From assembly GCA_020634935.1 (NCBI GenBank), contig JACKAT010000022.1, positions 16,680 through 80,679 on the forward strand: a DNA stretch of 64,000 nucleotides, read 5' to 3'. Below the pieces are notes generated by a model. That model saw only the letters and a program-made list of their open reading frames with translations. It had not been told where the DNA came from and searched no databases. This document shows, piece by piece, positions 36,363-44,960 of the stretch. The position numbers were made by a program, and so were the translations under genes. This stretch comes from Anaerolineales bacterium (GTDB lineage: Bacteria > Chloroflexota > Anaerolineae > 4572-78 > J111). Each line of letters starts with the position of its first letter. Position 1 is the first letter of the stretch.

Positions 36363-37904
36363 TCACCGTTCGGCGCTGAGGGCCTCGCCACGACGCTGCG
36401 TCCTTGATTGTTCGGTCGGGGGACGGGGAGGCGAGGGGGGGCCGATTAACCACCGCCGCCACTCGTGGCGGGCATCCCACAACCCTTGCCCGCCAACATA
36501 GCCAAATCCCAAGACGTAGAGCAAAATGAACGGGACGGCAAAGATGTGGCCGTTCAGCAGGGCGATGACAGCGCCCAGCAGCGAGTAAAGCGCCAAGGCC
36601 AGTTCGCCAAACACCAGGCCGTCAACCGGCAGGCGGTAAACGCTGTCCTGCCAGCGGTCGGCGTGGGTGTGGATATTGAATTTGGGCGTGCGTCGAAAAA
36701 CATTGCCAACGCCCAAGAGGGCTTCCAGCACCGCTTTGCTGTTGTTCAGGGCAATGCCGCTGCCGAGCAGTATAAGCAGCGGTATGGCTTTATAATGGCG
36801 ACGCCAGCGGCCGGGGTAGAGACTGGCCTGCGCGACCGCGTAAAGCACCGGCGGGCCTAAACTGACCAGGCTCAGGTAAATCAGCGGAAAACGAACGTTG
36901 TCGGTTCCGGCGCCCATCATCAAGAGGGGCGTGACCAGGGCCAGAATGACCATTAAAGGATGGGCCAGGTAGCTGCTCAAATGAACCAGGGCCTGGTATT
37001 TCACCCACCAGGAAAAATCGGAGCGAACGACCTGCCAGCCGAGCTTTTTGAAGCACTGGATCGACCCCTTGGCCCAGCGAAACTGCTGGCGCTTGAACGC
37101 CGCCAACTGCGGCGGGATCTCCGCCGGAGCCGCCACATCGCGCAGAAATAGACAGTCCCACCCGGCAAATTGAGCGCGGTAGCTGAGGTCGAAATCCTCC
37201 GAAATGGTGTCGCCCTGCCAGCCGCCGGCCGACTCGATGCAGCTTCGCCGCCAAACGCCGGCGGTGCCGTTGAAGTTCATCAGCAAGCCGGAACGGTTGC
37301 GGGCCGTCTGCTCGATGGCAAAGTGACCATCGAGGGCCAGGCCCTGGGCCAGGGTCAACCAGGAGTAATCACGGTTGAGATGGCCCCACCGGGTTTGGAT
37401 CAATCCCAGCTGAGGCTGATCGGCAAAGTAGGGTACGGTTAACGTTAAGAAGTCGGGGTTAGGCACAAAATCGGCGTCAAAAATGGCAATCAGCTCGCCG
37501 GTAGCGGTGAGCAGCCCGTTTTTGAGCGCACCGGCCTTAAAACCGGGCCGGTCGGCGCGGTGAATTAACTCAATATTGAAGCCCTGCCAGCGGTAAACAT
37601 CGACCAACGTTTGAGCCAGGTCGGTGGTCTCGTCGGTGGAGTCATCTAAAATCTGGATTTGGAGCAGGTGAGCCGGATAATCAAGCTGGACAACTGAGTT
37701 GATTAATCGTTCTATAACCAGCGCCTCGTTGAAGATAGGCAACTGAACGGTCACAGGGGGTAACTGCGACCGGGCGGCGGTAGAGGGCGCTGGGGTAACG
37801 TCGCGTCGGTGTTTGGTATAGACAGCCGTTAAGATCCAGGCGTTGACCCCGTACACGGCCAGGATCAGGGCGGTAAGAACATAAATGGTTACCAAGATAG
37901 ACAT
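36363..37904 (-). CDS. Processive family-2 glycosyltransferase, CesA/mannan-synthase-like
   Basis: A 513-residue membrane enzyme that should polymerise a beta-linked glycan from a nucleotide sugar. One N-terminal helix precedes the GT2 catalytic domain (about 50-290) with VTVQLPIFNEALVIERLI, QILDDSTDETT, the D(A)D metal motif AIFDADFVPNP, the acceptor-site segment NGTAGVWRRSCI, the ED motif TISEDFDLSYRAQFAGW and the processivity motif KRQQFRWAKGSIQC (QxxRW). Four or five C-terminal helices (about 300-480) form the channel. The sequence is closest in style to cellulose synthase-like A/glucomannan synthases; product and sugar are not known. A UDP-glucose-forming gene lies upstream. The tail is short, basic and disordered. 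Confidence 0.92.
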   Translation of the reverse strand: MSILVTIYVLTALILAVYGVNAWILTAVYTKHRRDVTPAPSTAARSQLPPVTVQLPIFNEALVIERLINSVVQLDYPAHLLQIQILDDSTDETTDLAQTLVDVYRWQGFNIELIHRADRPGFKAGALKNGLLTATGELIAIFDADFVPNPDFLTLTVPYFADQPQLGLIQTRWGHLNRDYSWLTLAQGLALDGHFAIEQTARNRSGLLMNFNGTAGVWRRSCIESAGGWQGDTISEDFDLSYRAQFAGWDCLFLRDVAAPAEIPPQLAAFKRQQFRWAKGSIQCFKKLGWQVVRSDFSWWVKYQALVHLSSYLAHPLMVILALVTPLLMMGAGTDNVRFPLIYLSLVSLGPPVLYAVAQASLYPGRWRRHYKAIPLLILLGSGIALNNSKAVLEALLGVGNVFRRTPKFNIHTHADRWQDSVYRLPVDGLVFGELALALYSLLGAVIALLNGHIFAVPFILLYVLGFGYVGGQGLWDARHEWRRWLIGPPSPPRPPTEQSRTQRRGEALSAER

Positions 37905-37998
37905 TCAGTCGCTCCATAAAAAAGCAAATCTGCAAACCTAATGGCTTGCAGACAACAATCGTGAAGTATAGCACGAATAAGAACGGCTCACAAAAGAA

Positions 37999-38055
37999 GA
38001 AGTAGGGAGTCAGGAGTAGGGAGTCAGGAATTTTTCCCTACTCCCTACTCCTGAC
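37999..38055. repeat. AGTAGGGAGTCAGG inverted repeat
   Basis: GAAGTAGGGAGTCAGGAGTAGGG is followed by CCCTACTCCCTACTCCTGAC, forming a long near-perfect hairpin with loop GAGTCAGGAATTTTT. It lies between the divergent glycosyltransferase and pcm genes. Confidence 0.75.
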
Positions 38056-38131
38056 TAACGTAAATCTTTTGCTTTTCGTCGTTGGATGTGTTTTAATGAA
38101 GCAGGAGGGTATCTTTTCAATAATCAGGTTT

Positions 38132-38157
38132 GTAGGACAAACTTAAGTTTGTCCTAC
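38132..38157. repeat. Perfect 26-bp palindrome upstream of pcm
   Basis: GTAGGACAAACTT followed directly by AAGTTTGTCCTAC. It ends 36 bp before the pcm start. It could be an operator or another dispersed repeat; one copy alone cannot decide. Confidence 0.7.
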
Positions 38158-38192
38158 CTGGGAGAATTGAGAAGATACAGAGGAGATAGAGT

Positions 38193-38855
38193 ATGTTTGG
38201 AAAACCCCCCAATTTAGAGGAGGCTCGCGAGCTGATGGTTGCGGAGCAGTTGGTCAAGCGGCACATCAGCGACCCCCGGGTTTTGGCCGCGATGCGCACC
38301 CTTCCTCGCCACCGGTTTATCGAAGAAAAGTTATGGCGCTCGGCCTATCGAGACAAACCGCTGCCGATTGGTCACGGTCAAACGATCTCCCAGCCTTATA
38401 TGGTTGCTTTTATGACCGAGGCGCTGCATTTGCCGGATGACCGGCCCACAACGGTGTTAGAGATTGGCACCGGCTCGGGTTATCAGGCGGCCATCCTCAG
38501 CCAATTGGTCGATCAGGTGTACAGCATCGAGCGAATTGAGTTCCTGGCGGAACGGGTCAAACAATTACTGCCGGCGTTGGGGATCACCAACGTGGATATA
38601 AAAGTGGGCGATGGCGGTTATGGCTGGCCGGAGCATGCTCCCTACGACGGCATCGTCGTCACCGCTGCCGCGCCGCAGATACCGGCGCCGTTGATTGCGC
38701 AGCTCAAAGACGGCGCTTATCTGGTGGTTCCGGTTGGCCCTAAACAAAACCAATATTTAATGCGATTGCAGCGCCAAGGCGATCAGATCGTTGAAGAGAA
38801 TTTGGTTCCTGTCGCGTTTGTGCCGCTGCTGGGGGAACACGGCTGGGAAAGGTAA
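38193..38855 (+). CDS. pcm: Protein-L-isoaspartate O-methyltransferase
   Basis: A 220-residue SAM-dependent enzyme that starts repair of isoaspartyl residues in aged proteins. Family landmarks are MRTLPRHRFIEEKLW (about 30-44), GHGQTISQPYMVAFMTEAL (about 65-83), the SAM-binding VLEIGTGSGYQAAILSQL (about 89-106) and PYDGIVVTAAAPQIPAPLIAQLKDGAYLVVPVG. It has the full usual length. ATG 38193 follows GAGGAGATAGAGT. It stands alone, with repeats on both sides, and probably has its own promoter in the preceding AT-rich stretch. Confidence 0.95.
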   Translation: MFGKPPNLEEARELMVAEQLVKRHISDPRVLAAMRTLPRHRFIEEKLWRSAYRDKPLPIGHGQTISQPYMVAFMTEALHLPDDRPTTVLEIGTGSGYQAAILSQLVDQVYSIERIEFLAERVKQLLPALGITNVDIKVGDGGYGWPEHAPYDGIVVTAAAPQIPAPLIAQLKDGAYLVVPVGPKQNQYLMRLQRQGDQIVEENLVPVAFVPLLGEHGWER

Positions 38856-38883
38856 GCCGGTTTGTCGTCATCGCTTTCGTGAT

Positions 38884-38920
38884 TTCGTAGAATTAACGGC
38901 TAAAGCCGTTACTACGAACC
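38884..38920. repeat. TTCGTAG...CTACGAA palindrome overlapping a stop codon
   Basis: TTCGTAGAATTAACGGCT pairs with AAAGCCGTTACTACGAA. On the minus strand its TTCGTAG gives the last Ser and the TAG stop of the metallopeptidase gene. Family members also lie at 5665 and 48328. Confidence 0.75.
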
Positions 38921-40333
38921 TGAACTAAGCCGCCAGCCAAACAGAGTCCCGCCTAAGGCCAGCGCCATCAAAAGACCGGCGGCGCAGGGCAGCGCCGATA
39001 GGGGGCCGGAGTTTTTTGCAGGTTCCGGCGCACTTGCCGCCGCCGCAGGTTTGCTGGCGGGGGCAGCGTCTTGAGCCGCTTCGCTCTCGACGGCGGCCGC
39101 CACGGCCGGTTCGTTGCTCGATGCCTCATCGGTGGGTTTTGCAGCCACAGCCGGTTCGGTCTGACCGGCGGCGTCACGGGCTTCGCTATTCGCCTCGGTG
39201 CCGGGCAGCGGGGGTAAGCCTAAACTGGCCCGGAAGGCGTTGTCTAATTGATCCATATTGAGACCAATGGCTTGCTCTAACGCCTCATCGTACAGCGCCC
39301 CTTCGGCAAAGACACCTAGTAAATCGGCCATCGATTCAGAGCCGTAGGTATCGATCATAAACTTGACCACAGCGCCGCTCTCGCCATAGGCCAGGTTGGC
39401 CTGCATCGTGTCAGAGGGGAACGGGCTGGATAAGGTCCGCAAAGTCATTAAGTTGTTATTCGCCACAGCCCGATCAAAAAGCGGTTTGAAATCCTCATCC
39501 AATTCAGTCCGATTCTCATTGTAAACGGCAATGCCTTCATCCAGCCAGCGCGGCAGTGTATCGCCCCCACCGAAGGGATTGTCGGTGGCCTGGTGGATAA
39601 CCAGGTGAGACATCTCGTGGGTCATGGCCTTAAGCCCCCAATCAAGCTGCCCTGAGCTGATGCCGATGACCACCACACCGTAATCGGTATAGGCCGCGCC
39701 GCCGGTCCACTCTTGAGCGCCGGCCGACATGGCATCCAATAACTCCGGCTGGCTGCCATAAATAAATATCTTGATGGGGTCCTCTATTGACGCGCCGAAA
39801 TCGGTTTCAAGGGTGTCAAGGGCCTCATTGGCTCGCTCAAAGAGGGTTTCGCCAAAACGGGCATCGCCGTTGTACCAGCTCAGCGTCAGCCGATCATTCG
39901 ACAAGGTTTCCCAGGTATGACGGTCATCCAGATAACTTAACGTTTCCGGTTCGGTTTTTAGTTCGTTGCCGTCAGCATCGACAAATTTCCACCAAAATTC
40001 CAGCTCGGTGCCGGGCGGCTGATAGTTCACCGGGTCGGTTAGGTCGATGGTATAAGTGGCGTTAACCGTAGTCCCCGGCGTAAATTCGCCCTGATTGCGC
40101 GACGTGGCCAACTGGCCGACCACCCGATAAAACAGATCGGCATCGACAATTTCGGCCGAACTGGACGCCTCGGCGGAAAAGGTGACCGCCTGGTTGAAGC
40201 TGGACTCCCACGTCTGATCAATTAATTTGATGGCCTCTTGGGCTTCGATTTGACGCGGCCCCATAAACAGGGCGGTCGCCAGTAAAAAGATGACGAGACT
40301 GACGTTTAGATTTCGTTGAAAAATTTGGATCAT
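38912..40333 (-). CDS. Exported gluzincin-like metallopeptidase (peptidase MA-like)
   Basis: A 473-residue envelope protein with a signal peptide (about 5-30, LVIFLLATALFM ending IEAQEA). A beta-rich N-terminal region precedes the zinc motif TMEHS-type helix, seen as KAMTHEMSHLVIHQ (HExxH, about residue 262), followed by LPRWLDEGIAVYNE with the third-ligand Glu. This arrangement is that of the peptidase MA-like family. A Pro/Ala/Glu linker and a C-terminal hydrophobic segment (about 447-468) anchor it at the membrane. ATG 40333 is chosen as the start of a clear signal peptide with AGAGAAG upstream; the frame is open 69 bases further. The stop codon lies in a dispersed repeat. Confidence 0.82.
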   Translation of the reverse strand: MIQIFQRNLNVSLVIFLLATALFMGPRQIEAQEAIKLIDQTWESSFNQAVTFSAEASSSAEIVDADLFYRVVGQLATSRNQGEFTPGTTVNATYTIDLTDPVNYQPPGTELEFWWKFVDADGNELKTEPETLSYLDDRHTWETLSNDRLTLSWYNGDARFGETLFERANEALDTLETDFGASIEDPIKIFIYGSQPELLDAMSAGAQEWTGGAAYTDYGVVVIGISSGQLDWGLKAMTHEMSHLVIHQATDNPFGGGDTLPRWLDEGIAVYNENRTELDEDFKPLFDRAVANNNLMTLRTLSSPFPSDTMQANLAYGESGAVVKFMIDTYGSESMADLLGVFAEGALYDEALEQAIGLNMDQLDNAFRASLGLPPLPGTEANSEARDAAGQTEPAVAAKPTDEASSNEPAVAAAVESEAAQDAAPASKPAAAASAPEPAKNSGPLSALPCAAGLLMALALGGTLFGWRLSSGS

Positions 40334-40467
40334 AAGTAAACTTCTCTTTAGCTGCTTTTGACTAGAGGTTAGATACTGTCTGTAAGTATAGCCGCAATCC
40401 AAGCGGGAACAAAAAAACGGCGGTTTGTAGCCGCCGTTTCTTACAATCTTAGAAAGCGATGTTAGGG

Positions 40468-40511
40468 TGTGTCATTTCGACGAGCTTGCGAGGGGAAATC
40501 GCAATGACACA
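40468..40511. repeat. Short TGTCATTTCGA...GAAATGACA-family element
   Basis: TGTGTCATTTCGACGAGC and GGGGAAATCGCAATGACACA are inverted partners. Longer copies lie at 50898-50996 and 53771-53864. It is 23 bp past the stop of the four-CNB gene. Confidence 0.65.
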
Positions 40512-40533
40512 TCTTGGTCAATGCCAACTGAAC

Positions 40534-43500
40534 CTAGAACGTTCTCTGGAAAATAACCTGATACGACTGGTGGAACAGCGAGTTGGCCACGGCGTCTTCA
40601 CCACACGGCTCGTTGACGCCGTAGTCAGGGGTGACCGGGCCGGCCACCTCACTGGTTCCGTTCATCACTTCAATCGTGTAACTGCCCTTAAACATGGCAA
40701 AGTCGATATGCCCCGGCTCCGGCTGGCCGGTCAGGTTGTCTTTAGTTTCGGTCGGGGCGATGACGCTGCCGTCTTCAACAGGAGCCCACTGGATCTTTAC
40801 CGGTACATCGTTGATGCCCTGGCCATTGGGATCTTCAACTTTGATGAAGATATGGTGCTTACCGTGGTTCTCGCACGGGGTCAACTGGCGAACGCTCTTG
40901 ACCCGGTAATCAAAGGCCGGTGTAGCGGTGGGTTCCGGCGTTGGCGTATCAGTCGGCGCTGCGGTTGCGACAATGACCGGAATAAAGCGGGTCGGGGTCG
41001 GGGTCGGGGTCGGGGTAAAGACCGGCGTCGGCGTTTCGGTGGGTGTAGGGGTCATGGTCGGCGTGGGTGTATTGGTCGGGATAGGCGTTTCGGTCGGTGT
41101 GGCGGTTTGGGTCGGCGTTTCGGTGGGCGTGGGGGTGCTGGAGGGAGTAGGCGTGGTCGTCTCCACAAACGGTAACACCCCCACGGCGGCGATAGCGCCA
41201 TCTTCCCGCATTTGCTGGAGCGGGCTGCGGTCATCACCGGGCAGCGCGCCATTATCGGCAAAGGTGGCGGCCAAAGCATTGATAATAAGCGACGGAGCCA
41301 TAATCCCGCAAATCCAAACCAGGGCGATAGCAATCGCCAGCAAGCGTAATTTAGCGCCGAGGGTTCGTTTGGCAAACCAAACAGAGACGCTGCGGTTGTA
41401 CTCTTGCAATTTTCGGTTAGAAATAGAGCGCGCCCGCATGGGTCGAGATGAAGCCACGTTTGCCTGGGGTTTCTCTGCCACCGGCATCGGCATGGTGGGA
41501 TGGGAGGGTACTCCAGGCGGCAGGGCGGCCGGTCGCTTCTGGGCCGGCGTGGGCCGCGACTCCTGAGCGCCCGGCTGGGTCAGCGCGGCCCACGCGCCGG
41601 CAATACCGCCGGTTTGCGCCGGTTTTTTCTTAGCTTTTCGACGTCGACGGCTCTGGCCGGGCGGTGGTTGGGCTGGCTGGGCCGGCGGAACCGGCCGCGA
41701 CGGCGGGGCTATGGGCGGCATGCCCTGAGTATGTTGCGCGTGAAACGAAGGGCCGGACGGCGGCATGGGCGGCATCGGTTGGGTGTGCTGAGCATAGGCC
41801 GGACGGCTGGGCGGCGGCACGGGCGTTAGCGATCGAGGCGGCAGGGCCGGCGGGCCACTGCGCGAGCCGCCAACCGGCCGTAACGGCACCGGCGGCATCG
41901 GCCCGGTGGGCTGCGACGGCCGGATGACGGCGGGCGGACCGCTGATGACGGGCGGCATCGGTCGAGAGACCGATCCGGATGGGGCCGGCAGGCCGCGTTG
42001 GGGCGGGCCGCCGCGCAGGCGCATCAGGGTCTCTTCCATGCGCTCGCTCAAGATACGGCTTAAAACGACGCCTAGATTAGGGTAACGGCGTAGAAAACTA
42101 TCAAAATCGGCTTTGGTTAGCGCCCAGAGGTCGGTATCGACCACCGCGTACGCGGTGCCTAAATGGGCCCGGCCGGACAGTAGGGCGATCTCGCCAAAGT
42201 AATCGCTCTCTGCCAGCGACTCCAGCAGGACGGGGCCTTGCTGGGTGGTGGCCCATAGTTCCACCTGGCCGCGCTCGATGAAATACATTTCATCGCCGGT
42301 GCTGCCTTCATAACAGATGGTGCTGCCGCCCTGATAACGGCGCGGCTGCAGCAGCGAGGAAAGTTCATCGAGTTGAGTGCGAGACAAGCTGCCTTTAACG
42401 GCAATTTTCTTCAGGTGCGGCTCGACAGAATAGTCGTCGCCGGCCCCTAGCCGCTCTTGGAGGGCGTGGCTAAGAGCCGTGCTAATCTGCGGATGTTTGA
42501 CCAGCAGGCTGTCAAAGTCGGTCCGATAGAGGCACCACAGGTTGGTATCGCTGACGGCGTGGGCGGTGAAGGAGCGTGTTTTGCCGGTTAGCAGGGCGGT
42601 TTCACCAAAATAGTCGCCATTGGTTAAGCGCCCTTGCAGTTGGCTGGGCCGGCCGGGGGTTTCGGCGATGATGTCAATCGAACCGGAGTCGACGATATAC
42701 ATGGCGTCGCCGGGGTCCCCCTGGCTAAAGATAATTTCGCCGGTCGGCACGTAGCGCAGCAACAGCAGTCGAACCACGTCGCTGAGCGCCTGGCCGGTGA
42801 GTTCGCCGAACAGGGGAATACGGCGCAAAACCGCTTCAGCGTAGGATTGGTCCGATGCGCTGAGGCGTGAGCGCAGGTTGCGGGTGAGATTGGTTTTGAC
42901 CGAGGGCGAGATTTCGGTCAAGGTGGTTAAATCGGCCGGACTCAGCTGCCAGACAATGACTTCATTGGCGGCTTGAGCGGTGTTGGAATGGGGTTTGCCG
43001 GAGACAGCCGCCATTTCGCCAAACGTATCATCGACGATTAGCTCGGTATAATCGTCATCGTGATCGCCCAGCAGACGAACCGCGCCGCGCTCGATGATGT
43101 AGAGGCCGGTCGGCCGGTCGCCGCTGCGAAAGATGGTTTGGTTAGCCGAATAGCGCTGCGGGGTTAGATAGCGAGCCACCAATTCCTGTTCACGAGCCGA
43201 CAAATCCTGAAGAAAGGGGACATCTCTCAAACGATCGGCCAGCAGCGGGCGGAATTGAACAATGCCCCGGCCAAAGGCCAGCCCCAGGTTCAAGCCCAGG
43301 TCGCGGCGTTCCTCAAGCAGGCGGCTAAGCGACTCCTGATCTAAAACCCATACTTCGGCGCGCCCGGAGGCTTTGGCGGTCATCGTGTAAGGGCGGCCAA
43401 GGAAAAAGTCGGTTTCACCAATCAGGCTGCCCGCACCCAGGCTGGCCACCACATTATCACCGTTTTGACCAAAAAGTTTGACCCAACCTTCTTTGATCAG

Positions 43501-43677
43501 GTAGAGCGCGTCGCTATCGGTACCTTGCATGAAAATGGTGCTGTTAGCATCGTAGCTCTCCAGCCGCATGCGTTTGCCGATGGCGCGCTGCTCATCTTCG
43601 GTTAACTCTCCAAAAAGAGGGGTGTTTTTTATAAAGTTCTCTTTCAAGGCAAATCCTTCAACATCGACTTCAGGCAT
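40534..43677 (-). CDS. Four cyclic-nucleotide-binding domains fused to a membrane helix, Thr-Pro stalk and extracellular domain
   Basis: A 1,047-residue protein. Four cNMP-binding (Crp-type) beta-roll domains lie in tandem at about 12-130, 145-270, 283-405 and 412-545; landmarks are SLIGETDFFLG, DTFGEMAAVSG, DYFGETALLTGKTRSFTA and DYFGEIALLSG. Only the third keeps an Arg like the phosphate-binding residue of the PRxAT motif. A Pro-rich linker (560-720, PPMPPSGP words) leads to a membrane helix (about 775-800), then a TPTPTETPT stalk (850-920) and a C-terminal domain (about 925-1047) that ends SYQVIFQRTF. Three genes just upstream on the same strand end in the same kind of domain. The likely role is to relay a cyclic-nucleotide or other signal to an outside module. 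ATG 43677 is preferred over TTG 43680. Confidence 0.85.
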   Translation of the reverse strand: MPEVDVEGFALKENFIKNTPLFGELTEDEQRAIGKRMRLESYDANSTIFMQGTDSDALYLIKEGWVKLFGQNGDNVVASLGAGSLIGETDFFLGRPYTMTAKASGRAEVWVLDQESLSRLLEERRDLGLNLGLAFGRGIVQFRPLLADRLRDVPFLQDLSAREQELVARYLTPQRYSANQTIFRSGDRPTGLYIIERGAVRLLGDHDDDYTELIVDDTFGEMAAVSGKPHSNTAQAANEVIVWQLSPADLTTLTEISPSVKTNLTRNLRSRLSASDQSYAEAVLRRIPLFGELTGQALSDVVRLLLLRYVPTGEIIFSQGDPGDAMYIVDSGSIDIIAETPGRPSQLQGRLTNGDYFGETALLTGKTRSFTAHAVSDTNLWCLYRTDFDSLLVKHPQISTALSHALQERLGAGDDYSVEPHLKKIAVKGSLSRTQLDELSSLLQPRRYQGGSTICYEGSTGDEMYFIERGQVELWATTQQGPVLLESLAESDYFGEIALLSGRAHLGTAYAVVDTDLWALTKADFDSFLRRYPNLGVVLSRILSERMEETLMRLRGGPPQRGLPAPSGSVSRPMPPVISGPPAVIRPSQPTGPMPPVPLRPVGGSRSGPPALPPRSLTPVPPPSRPAYAQHTQPMPPMPPSGPSFHAQHTQGMPPIAPPSRPVPPAQPAQPPPGQSRRRRKAKKKPAQTGGIAGAWAALTQPGAQESRPTPAQKRPAALPPGVPSHPTMPMPVAEKPQANVASSRPMRARSISNRKLQEYNRSVSVWFAKRTLGAKLRLLAIAIALVWICGIMAPSLIINALAATFADNGALPGDDRSPLQQMREDGAIAAVGVLPFVETTTPTPSSTPTPTETPTQTATPTETPIPTNTPTPTMTPTPTETPTPVFTPTPTPTPTRFIPVIVATAAPTDTPTPEPTATPAFDYRVKSVRQLTPCENHGKHHIFIKVEDPNGQGINDVPVKIQWAPVEDGSVIAPTETKDNLTGQPEPGHIDFAMFKGSYTIEVMNGTSEVAGPVTPDYGVNEPCGEDAVANSLFHQSYQVIFQRTF

Positions 43678-43797
43678 CAAGGGTGAATTTGGCTAAAAGA
43701 CCCATTTGGGTTCCCAATCTTTTAGCGCTGACAGAAGCGAAGCCTGAAATCGGAATAGACAACATGACTATTGCATTTTAGCGCCGCTATTCGGAAG

Positions 43798-44943
43798 TCA
43801 GTTGACCCCACGGTGGAACACCACCTGCCAGGATGGCTTGACATCGTCCGGCAGAGCGGGGCAGAGGGCGGGATCATCAATGCTTACTTCCGGGACGGCG
43901 CTCTCAAACCCCGCGCCTAATAGTTTTACTTGATAAAGTTCGCCCGGCTCCATTTGAAAATCGGCATAGCCGGGATCGATGTCCGGTTTGAAACCGGTAA
44001 AAAAAGTGTCTTGCCCACCGGACCAGATGACCTCAATTTCGACGCCGGGCAGACCTGCCCCGAGTCTATCACGCACATAAACTCTAAGCAAACCGCCGTC
44101 TTCGGAATCGTCACAGAGAACTGTCGATTGCGCCACACCGAAGGGAGAGTTGGGACCGGGGGTGGGGGTGTTGGTGGCGGTAGGCGTCCGGCTAGGGGTG
44201 GCGGGTGGCGTATCAGACGCAGTAGGCGTAAGGGCTGGGGTGCGAGTTGCTGGGCGAGTGGCGGTTGGGGTCGGTGTGGCGGTGTTGGTTGGAATGGGTG
44301 TAGCCGGGGTAGGCGTTGACGTTGGGCGCGGCGTTGGCGTGGGGATGGGCGTAGGAGTCAGGGTCGGTTCAGGGGTGGAGGTCACCACAAAGGCCAGCAT
44401 TTGGCTCGATGTTTGGCCCAGCGCCATTGATAGGCCCACCAGCGCTTTAATATCGCGCAGATCGGTTTCTCGTTCAATATACGTTTCGGTCAGGTTGGCG
44501 ACACGCTCATCAACGGTCGGCTGATTCAGCGTGGCCAGGCGGGCCCTGGCGCGTGCTTCATTTTGATCGTGAGCATAAGCCAGAGCAATCAAATAGATAT
44601 AAAAGTTCTGATCCTCCAACCGCAGTTGCGATGGATCAACCGGAGCCGGGTGCGGGTCGAGTATCCAACCGTAAGGTAGTGACAATGCCAGCCCCACGGC
44701 AAAGCCCAAAAGAAAGCCACCCAACCACCATTTAATTTCACCTCGTCGGGCAATCGCTTTTCGACGAGGCCGAGAGGCGTTTTGGCGTTTGGACGTTGCC
44801 CCTTGTTTTTCGCTTGTTAAATGTACATCATCTTCAGATTTATCGCCGGCCTTGACCAGGCTATCGCGATTGATGGCCGAGTAATTCAGTTGGCGCTTAC
44901 GTTTATTGGTCGATGAGTCGCCTGTTGGTTTGTCCTGGCTCAT
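43798..44943 (-). CDS. Stalked membrane protein with shared C-terminal VVFHR domain (island member 3)
   Basis: A 381-residue protein of unknown function. The cytoplasmic N-terminus is basic (KRKRQLNY, RPRRKAIARRGEIKW), one helix lies at about 72-95 and a helical domain follows (about 100-170, YLIALAYAHDQNEARARARL ... LVGLSMALGQTSSQMLAFV) that matches those of the two upstream genes in layout. Then come a TPTPIPTPTPRPT stalk (185-260) and a C-terminal beta domain (265-381) with STVLCDDSEDGGLLRVYVRD and an end WQVVFHRGV. Two Cys that flank the domain may pair. It lies 17 bp after the preceding gene and 120 bp before the four-CNB gene, so the island is probably one operon. Confidence 0.75.
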   Translation of the reverse strand: MSQDKPTGDSSTNKRKRQLNYSAINRDSLVKAGDKSEDDVHLTSEKQGATSKRQNASRPRRKAIARRGEIKWWLGGFLLGFAVGLALSLPYGWILDPHPAPVDPSQLRLEDQNFYIYLIALAYAHDQNEARARARLATLNQPTVDERVANLTETYIERETDLRDIKALVGLSMALGQTSSQMLAFVVTSTPEPTLTPTPIPTPTPRPTSTPTPATPIPTNTATPTPTATRPATRTPALTPTASDTPPATPSRTPTATNTPTPGPNSPFGVAQSTVLCDDSEDGGLLRVYVRDRLGAGLPGVEIEVIWSGGQDTFFTGFKPDIDPGYADFQMEPGELYQVKLLGAGFESAVPEVSIDDPALCPALPDDVKPSWQVVFHRGVN

Positions 44944-44960
44944 CCATTACAACCCATCAC

